Assembly: GCA_946122785.1 (NCBI GenBank)
Contig: CAMGYJ010000009.1
Location: 25,145,633-25,209,632 of the forward strand
Direction: 5' to 3'
Length of the DNA stretch: 64,000 bases
Origin: Linum tenue
Lineage: Eukaryota > Streptophyta > Magnoliopsida > Malpighiales > Linaceae
Part shown: positions 43,346 through 56,043 of the stretch, in pieces
Numbering within the stretch: the first letter of the stretch is position 1
Layout of the letters: every line of letters starts with the position of its first letter
Program-made: the position numbers and the translations under genes
Notes under the pieces: model-generated
What the model was told of the DNA's origin: nothing
Databases searched by the model: none
What the model saw: the letters and a program-made list of their open reading frames with translations, nothing else

Positions 43346-45283
43346 ATGACATCATATCACTTTGCATCGACTAATTACGAATTATTTCACTATGAAAAAC
43401 CAGAGCACCAGGTTTTCTTTAAATTTGGTCGTCCACCAGGAAAAAGTCAAGACTTTACATACTTAACGAGATCTAAAGCCGAGTTCGTTATGGAGGCTTT
43501 TCAGAAGAAGTTGAGTGACATTGAGGGAAAGATAACAGGGTTTGATGAAAAATTGGTTGGGTTTGATGAAATGAAGGATCACCTGAACATGATAGTAAAG
43601 ATGTTGTCGGCAAAAGGGAAAGAAATTTCATCCAATGATGAAGAAGTACATTCTGATGATGATGTTTCTCCGAAAGGGGAAAGCTCAGGCCCCAAAGTCA
43701 TCATCGTACATGACAAAAATAATATGGTATCGCCCAAACATGACCAAGAGGATGAAAAAATAGAAGGCAGCGAAAATGACATACTGTTAAAAGAAAAATG
43801 GGAATACCTGGATGAAAGAGTGAGAGCCATTGAAGGGGTATAATCATATGATTCTACCGATTCCACACAATTATGCCTCGTACCAAACATGATAGTTCCC
43901 CCCAAAATTCAAAGTCCCGAAATTTGAAAAATACGACGGTACCACGTGCCCTAGAAACCATCTAATCATGTATTGTAACAAAATGGCCCATCACGTCCGA
44001 GATGACAAACCTATGATACATTGTTTTCAGAACAGTTTCACTGGGCCAACCGCAAGGTGGTACGTGCAGCTCGAATGGTCGAAGGTTAAAAGGTGGCAAG
44101 ATCTTGCTAATGCATTCATCAAACGCTATAAGAACAATCAAGATTTGGCCCCATATAGAGAAGATCTACGCACCATGGAAAAGAAAGAGGAGTATTCCTT
44201 CCGAGAGTATACCCAAAGGTGGCGAGGAAAGGCTAAAGACGTTTAGCCCCCTTAGTGTGAAAAAGAAATGATCGAAACTCTGAAACCTCCGTATTACAAT
44301 AACATGGTCGGAATCACTACAAAAACTTTTGCTGATATGTTAGTAATTGGTGAACGAATTGAAAAGGGAATCAAACTAGGGAAGATGGAGAGCCTAGAAA
44401 CTTCACGAAAGGCAAGCCATACCCGAAGGAAGGAAGGGGAGGTCAATTAAGCCCAGGGAGAGTCTTCAAAAGTAGGGAAATGGAACATCCGCCCTCAATC
44501 CAATCAAATTCGTCCATACATAAATAATGTTACAGTTGTTACTCAACGCCCGAATTATGCTACTCAACCACTAAACCAAAATCGACCACCAGCACCACCC
44601 CAAACAAGCAACAGAGATCAGAATGCTCTTCGAACATATGGTAAAACCTTTCAAATCGATCTCATGCCCATCACATATATTGAACTCTTTTCTCAATTAA
44701 TCCAAACTCATTTGATTGCCCCCATACCATCTGAGCCCGTGCAACCACCTTACCCAAATTGGTATAAGCTGGATCAATATTGTGCCTACCATTCGGGGGT
44801 CCTAGGGAACTCAACTAAAGATTGGAGAACGTTGAAGATCAAGGTACAACAGTTGATAAAATTTGGTTGGTTAAAATTCGAAGAACAAACAGGCCAAATG
44901 TTAACAATAATCCACTGCCCAATCATGGGGGGCAGGGAGTAAATGATGGGGGCAGGCCAAATGTTAACAATAATCCACTGCCCAATCATGTGGGGCAGGG
45001 AGTAAATGTCATCGAAGAATTTGAACAATACGAGGACAGTGTAAGTGTGGCAGAAATAAAGACACCTCTAGAGTGCATATGTAAGATACTATCCCACAAC
45101 AATTACCTAGAGAACCCTAACGAAGAAATGCCCGTCATAAATTTGGAAGATACATGTCTCTATCATGCGGGAGTTAAAGGGCACTCTATCCAGTATTGTG
45201 GTCCATTCAAAATAAAGTTACAACAACTCATGGATGCAAAAGTGATATTGATTCGGACTAAAAGAAAAGTCATGGGGATGTAA
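43346..45283 (+). pseudogene. gag of the Tat-like element, broken
   Basis: The N-terminal part (43346-43843) is charged and helical. The gag core (about 43890-44450) has FEKYDGTTCPRNHLIMYCNK, WYVQLEWSKVKRWQDLANAF and EYTQRWRGKAKDV, then a TAG at about 44245. The frame resumes with MIETLKPPYYNNMVG. The C-terminal C-x2-H modules (YCAYHSGVLGNS, and CLYHAGVKGHSIQYC at about 45160) resemble the Tat zinc-knuckle-like motif. A 62-bp tandem duplication lies at 44891-45014. Confidence 0.75.
44891..45014. repeat. 62-bp tandem duplication in gag
   Basis: Two units begin CAGGCCAAATGTTAACAATA at 44891 and 44953. The period of 62 is not a multiple of 3 and therefore shifts the gag frame. Confidence 0.85.
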
Positions 45284-45646
45284 ACATGATGTAATCACTA
45301 AGGGAGGATCCCCAAGAGCAAAAAGGGGTCATCTGCTACCGAGCCAAGCAAGAGGAACCTAGTCCTCCATCCTCGAAAGTGGTACCTTTGGTCATAAAAT
45401 CCCCAAGACCATTCAAATATGAAAATCCAAAAGTAGTGCCATGGATGTACAACTATGAGGTGGATCAAAACACCCCTAATCGCCAAAATGAAGTTACAAA
45501 CATAACTAGGGTAGGCGGCATGACTAGAACCGGAAAATATTATACCCTAGATGACGTAGAAAAGCGTAGAATTGAAGAATTAGCAAAAATGCAAGAAATA
45601 AGGCGGGGAAAGCAAAAACTCCCCGAATTCACAAACCCACAGCTCG

Positions 45647-46552
45647 ATGAGGAGGAGGAGAGGGCACCAATCAGGGAAGATCCAAAAGAGTACAAAAAAA
45701 CAAGTATTTGATGAGGATGCGTGTGAATTCCTAAAACTGATTAAGCAAAGTGAGTTTAATGTAGTAGGGCAGCTGAATCACATGCCTGCGCGAATTTCTC
45801 TTCTATCCCTGATTCTCACTTCTGAACCTCATCGTCAAGCTCTAATGAAAGTGCTAAATCAAGCTCATGTATGCCATAATGTGTCAGTAGAAAAAGTAGA
45901 CAATATCGTCGGAGCTGTCCTGACTAGTGGAAAGATCTCGTTTGACGAAGATGAAATTCCCACCGATGGGACAAGTCGCACCAAGGCTCTGCACATTTTG
46001 CTAAAATGCAATTGCCACAAGATAGCTCGTGCGCTTATCGATAATGGGTCAGCTCTAAATGTAATACCCAAGTCAACCCTCCATAAACTCCTGGTGGATG
46101 AATCATACATCAAGCCGAGTTTTATAGTGGTTAGGGCATTTGATGGTACCAAACGCAAGGTGATCGGCGAAATCGAGCTTCCAATCCAGATAGGACCAAC
46201 AATTTTCAACATCTCATTCCAGGTGATGGATATTACTCCCACATACAGCCTCCTACTTGGTCGGCCATGGATACACTCAGCAAGAGCAGTGCGATCATCA
46301 CTCCACCAGAAAGTTAAATTCATCATTTGCAAGAAGTTGGTGGAAGTTTACGGGGAAGAAGATATAATGATAATGAAAACACCGGATGATCCATATATAG
46401 AAGCTACAGAGGAAACTCTTGAAAGTGCATTTCAATCGCTAGAAATTGAAGACGTCGCATACGTAAACAAAGAGAGTAAGGCACAAGACACAAGACCATC
46501 CATAGCCTCCATAATGGTTGCTAAACAAATGATCAAGGGATGGACTAGTTAA
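45647..46552 (+). pseudogene. Aspartic protease region of the Tat-like element
   Basis: A 301-codon frame contains ARALIDNGSALNVIPKSTL (about 46025-46085), a retroviral-type aspartic protease site with DNG in place of DTG. LLLGRPWIHSARAV follows at about 46250. The linker to RT (46553-47290) has broken frames. Confidence 0.8.
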
Positions 46553-47290
46553 TGTGGAACACTCTAATCAGACTGCCAATGAACATCAAGGAAAATAAAA
46601 ACTTTTGCGGACTGGGGTACTCGCCAAGTAGAAAGGATATGAAGAGATTCTAAGAGGAGAAACAAAACAAGAGGTTGGCTCGCTTAAAAGGGAAAAACCT
46701 GGAATGCGGGAGGATCATGATACCCCACATAAGTCAAACCTTTATAAGCGAAGGAACCATCAACAGTAAAACTATCGGTGTCGTCAAGGAAAATCCAGAT
46801 CCAGAGGACTATATGATGTTAACTACTTTTAATGATATGTCGATCAACATGACCGGAAGGAAGGACACCAAATCGTTCGAGTTTGTTCGCCTGATGCATC
46901 AAGATGAAGAGCTGTGCAACTAGAAGTTCGAAGACATGCCTACACCAGACACAATGATATGTGAGCAGTGGGAGGATACTCGAGATATTCATGATTTTAA
47001 TTTGACTATCGACTTTGACTTACCTTTTAATCAAATGGAAATAGATGAGGAGGAAGAGGAATCTTCATATTGGGATTGGGTGCTTGAGCGAGAAGAGCCA
47101 GCACTACAACCACATGGTGAGACAATTAGGGTAGTAAACATAGGAACAGAAGAAGATCAGAAGGAAGTAAAAATTGGGGAAAGTTTGAGTGTGGACGTGC
47201 AAGAAAGGCTTGTAGACCTGCTAAAGTTTTGAGAAAATAGTGATGCATCACTTGCCTTTGAAATAAGATAGCAGACCCATCAAGCAGAAA

Positions 47291-48019
47291 TTGAGAAGAA
47301 TGAAAGCGCAATGGTTGTTAAAGGTCAAGGAAGAAGTTCAAAAACAATACAACGTCGGCTTCTTACGAGTAGCCAAATATCCTGAATGGGTCTCAAATAT
47401 TGTCTCAGTCCCTAAAAAGAATGGAAAGATTCGAGTGTGCGTATATTATAGGGACCTAAATCGTGCGAGCCCAAAAGACGATTTCCCATTACCTCATATC
47501 GATGTTCTTATCGACAATACGGCTAGTCATCATACATTCTCCTTTATGGATGGTTTTTCTAGGTATAACCAAATCAAAATGTGCCCAAAAGACATGGAAA
47601 ATACGACTTTCATCACATTATGGGGAAGGTTTTGTTACATTGTAATGCCTTTCAGACTGAAAAACACGGGAGCTACTTTCCAAAGGACAATGGTCACGTT
47701 GTTTCATGATATGATGCATAAAGAAATAGAAGTCTATGTGGATGACATGATAGCCAAGTCTCGACCAGGAAAAGATCATGTAGAAATCTTACGAAAGATT
47801 TTCAAGAGATTACGTAAATATCAATTACGATTAAACCCCGAAAAGTGCACTTTTGGGGTCACATCGAGAAAATTGATAGGGTTTCTAGTAAGTCAGAAAG
47901 GAATAGAAGTCAATCCAGATAAATTCAAAGCATTAGTAGAAATGCCGCCTCCCAAAACCCAGAAAGAAGTAAGAGGGTTCCTCAATCGCCTGAACTACAT
48001 CAGTAGATTTATTTCATAA
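47291..48019 (+). pseudogene. Reverse transcriptase of the Tat-like element
   Basis: A 242-codon frame runs from FLRVAKYPEWVSNIVSVPKK through FCYIVMPFRLKNTGATFQR to the catalytic box YVDDMIA (about 47734). The first catalytic motif reads VCVYYRDLN, so the expected Asp (VCVDYRDLN) is Tyr. Such an enzyme would not be expected to work. It stops (TAA) in FIS at the start of the RNase H connection. Confidence 0.88.
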
Positions 48020-48560
48020 TTGACTTCCACATGTGAACCCCTTTTCAAACTACTCAAGAAAAACCAACCATGCAAATGGGACGAAGATTGCCAAAATGTG
48101 TTTTTCATATTAAAGAATACATGCTAAACCCACCGGTTCTAGCACCTCCTACGCTAAAAAAAAAACTTGACGTTGTACTTATAGGTATTCGAAAACTCTA
48201 TGGGGGAAATGTTGGCACAACAAGAAGCATAAGGAAAGAAAGAACATGCAATCTACTACATCAGCAAAAAGTTCAATGACTGTGAGTGTAAGTACACGGC
48301 TTTCGAAAAAACATGTGGTGCCCTAGCTTGGGAAGCAAAAAGGTTAAGGCAGTATATGTTGTATCACACAACTCATCTAGTATCCCAAATGGACCCCATC
48401 AAGTACATATTCGAAAAACCCACATTGACTGGGCACCTCGCCAGATGGCAAGTCCTTTTAGCAGAATTCGACACTGTTTACATAACAAGAAAAGAAATTA
48501 AAGGGAGCGTTGTTGCCGACCATTTAGCAGAGAATGCTATTACAAATCCCGAATCCATGA
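48020..48560 (+). pseudogene. First RNase H of the Tat-like element, broken
   Basis: Fragments in several frames: CEPLFKLLKKNQPCKWDEDC, ALAWEAKRLRQYMLYHTTHL and LTGHLARWQVLLAEFD with DHLAEN. Frameshifts and stops separate them. Confidence 0.75.
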
Positions 48561-48599
48561 TAATGGATTTCCCAGATAAGAACATGATGAAAACAGAGG

Positions 48600-49010
48600 A
48601 AGAAAAAGAAAGCTTAACACATGGGAGTTGGATCATGAAGTTTGACGGAGCTTCTAATGCTTTAGGGCAAGGAGTGGGGGCTGTCTTTATGTCCCCGGAA
48701 GGCGAAATACTGCCAATTACAACTAAACTCTACTTCATGTGTACCAACAATGTGGCAGAATATGAAGCATGCGCCTTCGGCATACGAGCCGCACTTTGAA
48801 TGGGGATAAAAAGGTTGAAGGTGTATGGAGACTCTGCACTAGTAATCTTTCAAATAAGAGATGAATGGGAGACCCGAGACTCAAAGCTCATCCCATATCA
48901 GAAGTTCATCAAAGAATTGATATTGCAATTTCAAACATGTATCACGAGTGGAAAACCAAGTTGCAGATGTGTTGGCTACCCTAACATCGATTTACAAAAT
49001 TGAAGAAATG
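48600..49010 (+). pseudogene. Second (archaeal-type) RNase H of the Tat-like element
   Basis: WIMKFDGASNALGQGVGAVF opens the domain, NNVAEYEACAFGIRAAL follows, then a TGA at about 48797 and RLKVYGDSALVIFQIRDEWE. The D-E-D pattern marks an additional RNase H domain, which is diagnostic for the Tat lineage. Confidence 0.8.
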
Positions 49011-49229
49011 GGTGAAGCGCCATGTATTAAGATCGAGAAACGAGATACTCCCGCATACCTCATGAATATTGAAGGGGAACCAGATGGCAAACCATGGTAT
49101 TATGACATCCTAACCTATATCAAAGAAAAAGAATACCCGCCAGGGGAGTTTGAAAACGACAAAAGGACTATTCGCAAATCGGCCTATGGGTTCTATTTGA
49201 GCGGATCGACCTTGTACAAAAGAAACCAC

Positions 49230-50342
49230 GACTCAACACTGTTGAGATGTGTAGATGCAAAGGAATCCTCGAGAATAATTGAAGAAATACATGAAGGTAT
49301 ATGGGGTACACATGCAAGTGGTCACGTCATGGCTCGGAAAATATTGAGGATGGGGTATTACTAGACAAAAACTGAGGGAGACTGCATCCACTATGTTCAT
49401 AAATGCCACAAGTGCCAGGTGTATGCGGATGAAATTCATATTCCCCATGTCCCCCTTCATGTCATGTCATAACCTTGGCCTTTTTTCGTCAGGGGAATAG
49501 ATGTTATCGGATCAATCGAACCCAAAGCATCAAATGGTCATCGATTCATCTTAGTAGCAATAGATTACTTCATCAAATGGTTGGAAGCGGCCTCCTATGC
49601 GAACATAACCAGCAGTGTGGTAGTAAAGTTTATCAAGAAGGAGAACATCTGTTGTTATGGATTGCCATAAAGGATGATCATCGACAATGCAAAAAACCTG
49701 AACAACAAAATGATGGATGAACTCTGCGAACAATTCAAAATCAAACACCATAACTCTGTACCATATCGGCCCAAGATGAATGGTGCTGTCGAAGCCGCAA
49801 ACAAGAACATTAACAAAATCATCCAAAAGATGGTGATCACATATAAGGATTGGAATGAAATGCTACCATTTGATCTACATGGATACAGAACAACAGTAAG
49901 AACATTGACGGGTGCAACACCTTTTTCTCTGGTTTATGGGATGGAAGCAGTGCTGCCAATTGAAGTAGAGATACCATCCTTGAGGGTATTAATAGAAGCA
50001 GAACTCGAAGATGCCGAATGGGTTAATGCCAGGTATGACCAGTTAAACCTGACTGAGTAAAAAAGGCTAAGGGCCATCTATCATGGTCATCTCTATCAAA
50101 GACGGTTAATCAGAGCATTTGAGAAAAAGGTGAAGCCGAGACAATTTCGTGAAGGAGAGCTGGTCTTAAAGAAAATTCTGCTCCGACAAGGAGATCCAAG
50201 AGGGAAATAGGCCCCTAACTATGAAGGTCCATATGTAGTAAAGAAGGCGTTCTCAGGAGGAGCGCTTATATTAACAGATATGGAAGGGGATGAGTTACCA
50301 TATCCAATGAACTATGACTCGGTGAAGAAATACTATGCCTGA
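49230..50342 (+). pseudogene. Integrase of the Tat-like element, broken
   Basis: HCHKCQVYADEIH gives the end of the zinc finger (about 49405). GIDVIGSIEPKASNGHRFIL and DYFIKWLEAA follow, then MIIDNAKNLNNKMMDELCEQ and PYRPKMNGAVEAANKNI with the catalytic Glu. A C-terminal part (FREGELVLKK and NYEGPYVVKKAFSGGALIL) follows after a TAA at about 50058. There are several stops and at least one frameshift. Confidence 0.85.
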
Positions 50343-51593
50343 GGACGAAGTAACGCTCGATCAACCCCACGAGAATAATGGGACAAGTGCAAGGTGGACT
50401 GTCAAATCGTGAATCTCTTTAGTATTTCTCGTATGTGCTATGTATCCTTTCCTTTTACGCCCCAGCAATAAAATTCCATGAGCATTCGGCTCAATCATGC
50501 ACTTGTTACTCTCCTTTACTTATCATTCTGCCCCCAACTTGCAACTGATTGTTGCCTCCTATACCATCCAATCACAAATATGACCCCGTGATAGTCACCC
50601 AACAACTATACATTCGCTTAAACTAGCTACGAATTCACAGTCTCAAAAAGTTGAAACGATTCGTGACTAGCATACGATCAAAAGGAACAATAACAATTTC
50701 GAAGCAATTTAACAAAAATTCTCATGAGAACTAGGGTGACGTCGTCTTTTTGTTCCTTTCTTCCCTTGGTCTAGCCCCGTACAATCATGATCCGCACAGG
50801 AAAGGAAAGATTCAATAATTGTTACAGTCTTAAGAAGTCGACTCGAGAATTCCCCGCCTACAATGATAAACAATGGGAAAATGAGAAGGAAATTTTATCT
50901 GAGACCACTCAAAAGAAATTCAATGTGTCTCAAATATTCTGCAGACTCAATGGAGACCTAATGCAACATCTTCGTATAAAGCCTTTTCAGGACGCGCAAA
51001 GAAGTTCAGCAAATTTACAAGGCGAACATCAAAATGAAAGTTGACTCATTTATTAACAACTGATGATTTGAGGATGACAACATTATCAATACATATGACA
51101 TCCCACTTCGGAGAAGACCAAATACCGATTAAGTTGAAAGTAATGACGTGATTCTTGAGGGTCGACCAATTTAAAGAAATGCTTGTCACAAAACAAAATA
51201 AACCAAATCACCTTTACATTTGCGTCAAGCATTCATCATACAACACATCGTGTCACGTACTCATCAAGGTTGCCACAAGGTGGCACACAAATCGAGTGAG
51301 CATCCACAAAAGGGGAACCGCCCTTTCCATTTACGCATTCTCACCGTGGCATTACTTCATGTCATATCACGCTACATTTTGCGCTATCTGACAATACGAT
51401 GCCAAAAGCAATACAAATCAATGCTAAACTTACAGTATGCTTAAGGATCCCCTAGGCCATGCATCTACTTGTTCTCAATATTTATGCCAAACGCACTACT
51501 AGAATCCCAAAGCTATTATATATTGTAATGTGAACAAATCAACACTCTACATTGCTATACCACAAAGGAAAATCAAAATCTCAACGACAATGC
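50343..51593. other. 3' non-coding region of the Tat-like element
   Basis: No convincing gene. Long non-coding 3' regions are usual in this lineage. Short frames at 50787-51044 and 51155-51444 have no known domain. Confidence 0.55.
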
Positions 51594-51926
51594 ATGGGAG
51601 CTGAAGAGCGCCCCTACCGATTAATACCTCATAGGAGCGGGCGAGCCCCTCTACCAGTTAATAACTCATGGGAGCTGAGGAGCACCCCTACTTTTTCAAT
51701 ACCTCACGGGAGCTGAGGAGCACCCCTACTTTTTCAATACCTCGTGGGAGCTGAGGAGCGCCCCTACCATTCAATACCTCACAGGAGCAAGCATGCCCCT
51801 CCACCAGTCAACAATGCACGGGATCTGAGGAGCGCCTCTACCATTCAAAACCTCACTCGGGAGTTGACGAGCTCGTTTATCATTCAACAAAAGACGGGAG
51901 TTGAAAAGTGCCTCTACCATTAAATA
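51594..51926. repeat. ~46-bp tandem array in the Tat-like 3' region
   Basis: About seven units share GGGAGCTGAGGAGCGCCCCT, ACCATTCAATACCTCA or close variants. The units are moderately diverged. Confidence 0.8.
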
Positions 51927-52198
51927 ACCGAAGCTAGTGAATGACAAGAAATAAGGCATACGATGATTAACGAACATCAGAAAATCCATAAATTTCCCCT
52001 CATTGGTGAAGGCTATCAAGAAATTTGAAGTCTTCGCAATCAACGATCTCATACAAACCCACAAAATTACTCACAGTTCTCACATCACCCTTAAATCACA
52101 TCCTATTTCAAGGACTCTAACACGACCATCATGCTACTTTTTGAAAATGTGGTGTCTTTATAAGAACTTTGTATAACTCTTTATACAAAGAAATATAC

Positions 52199-52306
52199 AA
52201 AGGGGGGACAACTGTAGACACCACATTTTGTCCGGAACAACCATCCTACTCAAAACTCGGAAGAACATCCTACTTAAAATTCAAAAAGGAAGTTGAAGTG
52301 AAAGTT
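52199..52306 (+). repeat. Polypurine tract and 3' LTR fragment of the Tat-like element
   Basis: AAAGGGGGGACAAC (52199-52212) precedes TGTAGACACCACATTTTG, the LTR start. Homology to the 5' LTR ends after GAAGTGAAAGTT at 52306, so the LTR is cut after 94 bp. Confidence 0.8.
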
Positions 52307-52734
52307 AAATCTTTCCTATTGTATGCTCTAATAATGAGATAGTGTGACACAAATATTACACATTATGTGATCTAATAATAAAATCAAGTTACAAAAATAG
52401 CTAAATTCGACCTATAAAATAAAATAGTGGTTATGCTTTATTTACCAAATACGGGATTGTATATTTCATGGAGCAATTCACCCTTTAGCAAATCCTATAA
52501 TGAATAGTGACATTTGTGATGTTATGATTAGTTCTGGTGGGACTTGGGAGCTATTGTTTTTTTTATATTTACTCATGTGAAAATACTTACCTTCCTAGTA
52601 ACCCTAATTTATCGTAATGAATAGTGGAGAAAATTGTGCTATTAATTAAATAAATAATATAAAATAATTGGTTATTATTTATATTCCATGGAGCAATCCA
52701 CCCTTTAGCAAACCCCATAATGAATAATGTGCTA
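52307..52734. other. AT-rich stretch with a duplicated segment
   Basis: A segment with TTCATGGAGCAATTCACCCTTTAG at about 52465 recurs at about 52685 (TTCCATGGAGCAATCCACCC), about 219 bp apart. No gene seen. Confidence 0.5.
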
Positions 52735-53199
52735 GTTTGGCCCTACTACAGTTTTTGCAGAAGCAGCTTTTGGCTTGAACTTTTAGAAAAGTACTTTAAA
52801 AAAACAAGTTGAGTGTTTGGCTGATAAACTATTAGAAGTGATTTATAATATGTAGGTTGTGTAAAATGACTATAAAGGTCTTATAATATAAACTATGAAC
52901 AAAAAATTTAAACAATAAATAGTAGTCAAAATGGACTCTTGTTAGATTTATTTTATATTAAATAATGTGATTTTATAATTTATTTTATTTTTAAAATAAT
53001 ATAAATGAAATAAATTTAAAATAAGATAAGGACAATCTTGTATTTTCAAAACAACTTTTCACAGAAGCTCCAAATCGAAACTTCTGCTTTTATGTTAACA
53101 AAAGCGATTTTCGACTTTTCAAAAGCCAAGATTGTTAATTAATAAAAGTTTTAAAAAAATACTACTCTCTCTCTCTCTTATTTCTCTCGTCTGCTGCGC

Positions 53200-54614
53200 G
53201 ATTTCATCATCGCAGATGGTCGTCGTCGTCGACGGAGCCTCGTCGGGCGCCGTTGGCGATGGTAGGTCTTGGGCATCATTGTTCCATGTAGCAGAGGAAA
53301 ATCGGCTCGATTACTTTGAACCAGAGTTCATCAACGGCTCGCTTCAAATCCCTAAACCGGTTGTCGATGAGGGGGCGAAGTGCCAGAGCACAGCTTAGTG
53401 GGGCAGTTTTTGGTCAATCCTCCGTCTATCTCTACACTCCGATTTTGGGCAAACTGGAATTGGGGCAAGGAAGGCGAGGTGAAAGTATCTATGCTCGAGG
53501 ATCGTCTCTTCCTATTCCAATTTCCGTCTGAGTTAGTTTGTCGATGGGTTTCGAATGAGGACCATGGCACTATCGGGATAAGATCATATACCTCAGATGA
53601 TGGAATCCTTGGATTCAAGCAATCGAGATCGATACTTCGACAGTTCCGGTGTGGCTTCAATTGACTGGTTTGCTTGCGGAGCTGTCATCGAGGGAGGGTC
53701 TTGGTCATATTCAAATTTCAATTGGTAAGCCTCTTTCAATGGACTATTCTACCACGTATAGGAAGAAGCTGGGTACTGTGAGGATTTGTGTTGAGATTAA
53801 AGCCAATAAGCCTAAAGTGGACAAGATAAGTATTACGCCCGATAATATGCGAGAAATGTTTATAGGGGTGGAGTATTTTGGGGTACCGCTCTGTTGCTCT
53901 AACTGTGAATCATTTGGCCATGACTGTTCTCTACCTCCCCCTCGGGCTGCTACCAAGAGGAATTGGAGAGTCAAGCAGTCTATAGTTGTTGCAATATCAA
54001 AGGTAATTGAGCTTGGGTCGGATGATGTAGGTACTGGGTTGGAGAAAGAGGTGAGTGATCAGGTACCTAGAAGTAAGGTCAAAGAGGTAGTTGTGGATAT
54101 TACAGTTTATGGGTCAAATGATGAGAAAGAACGACTAGCTACCTATAAATCTTTGAGCAAGTGGAAAGTGCAGAATGCTCCATGGCTAATTGGTGGTGAT
54201 TTTAACACCATTCTTGAGTTGGCTGAAGCTTCAAATGGGGTTGGTATTACCAGTATCATGAATGACTTTAGAGAATGGACCACTCAAATGGAAGTGGTTG
54301 ATCACAAGGCTAAAGGTCTAGTTTTTACTTGGGCAAACCAGCAGCAGGACAACCCTATTGCTAAGAAGCTGGATAGGCTGTTAGTAAATGTAGATTGGAT
54401 TTCTGTTTTCCCTGATAGTGTTGCAGAATTTCTTGCACCAGACTTCTCCGATCACTGTGGCATGAAGATTACTCCCCGGGTCTCATCCAAAAGCTTTCCT
54501 AAACCATTAATATATTTTGATATGTGGGAGGAGTATGAATCTTATAGGCAAATCATACGGCATTGTTGGTTGCAGAGGGTCAATAGCACAGGATGTTTTG
54601 AAATAAAGCAATAG
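53200..54614 (+). pseudogene. LINE ORF1-like and partial endonuclease
   Basis: From about 53200 in several frames: early fragments, then WLQLTGLLAELSSREGLGHI (53650), IGKPLSMD and a C-x2-C knuckle start (CCSNCESFGHDC). A jump then leads to an endonuclease second half (WLIGGDFNTILELAEASNG, GLVFTWANQQ, FSDHCGM). The N-terminal half of the endonuclease, including its first catalytic residues, is missing: an internal deletion joined the two ORFs into one frame. Confidence 0.7.
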
Positions 54615-54775
54615 CTTTATATTCGGAAGCAAGAACTTCTGAAACTGAATAAAAATCATTATTCAGATATCTCTGTTCATGTGAAGGATTAAGGGGAGGA
54701 AGTAAGATCGCTACAACTCCAGGCCTTGCACAAGCCATCCTCTGATATCTTTACAGCAGTTACAACAGCAAAAAT

Positions 54776-54822
54776 GTCTACTCTACTCTACTCTACTCTA
54801 CTCTACGCTACTCTACTCTACT
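54776..54822. repeat. (CTACT)n pentanucleotide microsatellite in the LINE
   Basis: About nine CTACT units, one with a G, lie between the endonuclease and RT in what should be coding sequence. Confidence 0.85.
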
Positions 54823-56043
54823 AAAGGCAGAGGGGACTTTTTTCAGACAGAAATCTCATATCAAAAGGCTTGCTCTAGGTGATCAAAATTCTGGTTTCTT
54901 CCATAACTTAGCCAAGATCCGAACTACAAGGAAGCAAATTAGGAAACTAATTGCTCCAAGTGGGGAGGTATTGACTGGGGTCCAAGATATTGAAAATGAA
55001 GCTATCAAATTCTATGTGGATCTATTTGGTACTGTTAACAAGGATGTCAGAGTGGATCCTATGATGATTGAGAGTTTTCTAGTGAGCAGACTAAGTCGGG
55101 CTGGTCATGACTCACTTTGTGCACCAGTATCTATCCAGGAAATAAAAGCAGTTGTATTTGATATGGATGGCTCAAAGGCCCCTGGACCAGATGGATGGAA
55201 TGCTAGTTTTTTTCAAAGAAAATGGGAAGTGGTGGGGTCTAGTATCATTGAGGGAGTCATTCAATTCCTCCACACAAAAACTTTTCCTAGAGGTATGAAT
55301 TATGCATCATTAACATTTATCCCTAAAGTTCCAAATACAGATAGGCTTCAAGCATATAGACCTATAGCTTGTATTAATGTTCTGTATAAGATAGTAGCCA
55401 AGGTACTAGAAAATAGGCTCAGAACTATCCTTCCTTCCATCATTAGTAGAAACCAATCTGCCTTTATACAGGGTAGAAGTATTCTAGAAAACATTTTGAT
55501 GGCCCAGGAAATAGTTCACAACTATAATAGAAAGCACATATCCTCTACGAGTGTTGTGAAGGTGGATTTAAAAAAGCATTTGACTCTGCAAATTGGGAAT
55601 TCCTTCAATGTGTCATGACTAAAATGGAGTTTCCTCATACCTTTATAGACTGGATTTTTTTATGTTTACGGTCTGTAATGTTCGGCATTTCTGTCCATGG
55701 TAGTCTATTTGGGGTTTTTAGAGTAAAAAAAGAGGTTAGGCAAGGGGATCCCCTCTCCCTCTATCTTTTTACCATTGCCATGGAGCCATTAACAGGTCTC
55801 CTTAATCAAGCAGCCTCTACAAACATAATTCCTTACCATCCTCAGTGTAGACATATAGGACTTACACACTTATGCTTTGCATACAACCTTCTAATATTTA
55901 CAGAAGGGTTTGGCAGGGCTTTGAGGGGTGTCAGAACATTTTTAAACAATTTCTATTATCTTTCTGGCCTTCAGTGTAATCCTGACAAATGTGAGGTGTT
56001 CTTTGGGGGAGAAGCTCATAGTTTTAAAACAACTGCTTTGTAA
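54823..56043 (+). pseudogene. LINE reverse transcriptase, broken
   Basis: Frames at 54971-55618 and 55615-56043 carry DGSKAPGPDGWNASFFQRKW, LTFIPKVPNTDRLQAYRPIA, NRLRTILPSIISRNQSAFIQ and VRQGDPLSLYLFTIAMEPL. The catalytic box expected as FADD reads FAYN (about 55878), so both Asp are lost. A frame change sits near 55575. Confidence 0.8.

Larger units (their letters stand above)
37291..52306 (+). mobile_element. Tat/Ogre-like Ty3/gypsy giant element, ~15 kb, decayed
   Basis: The 5' LTR (37291-38650) lacks about 16 bp of its start. The 3' LTR is a fragment (52213-52306). They share TGTCCGGAACAACCATCC and the next 60 bp. The order is LTR, primer site, an extra ORF1 block, gag, protease, RT, RNase H, a second RNase H, integrase, a long 3' region with tandem repeats, polypurine tract, LTR. 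An ORF1 upstream of gag and a second, archaeal-type RNase H are marks of the Tat (Ogre/Retand) lineage. All coding parts are broken. A hAT MITE sits inside it. Confidence 0.85.
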
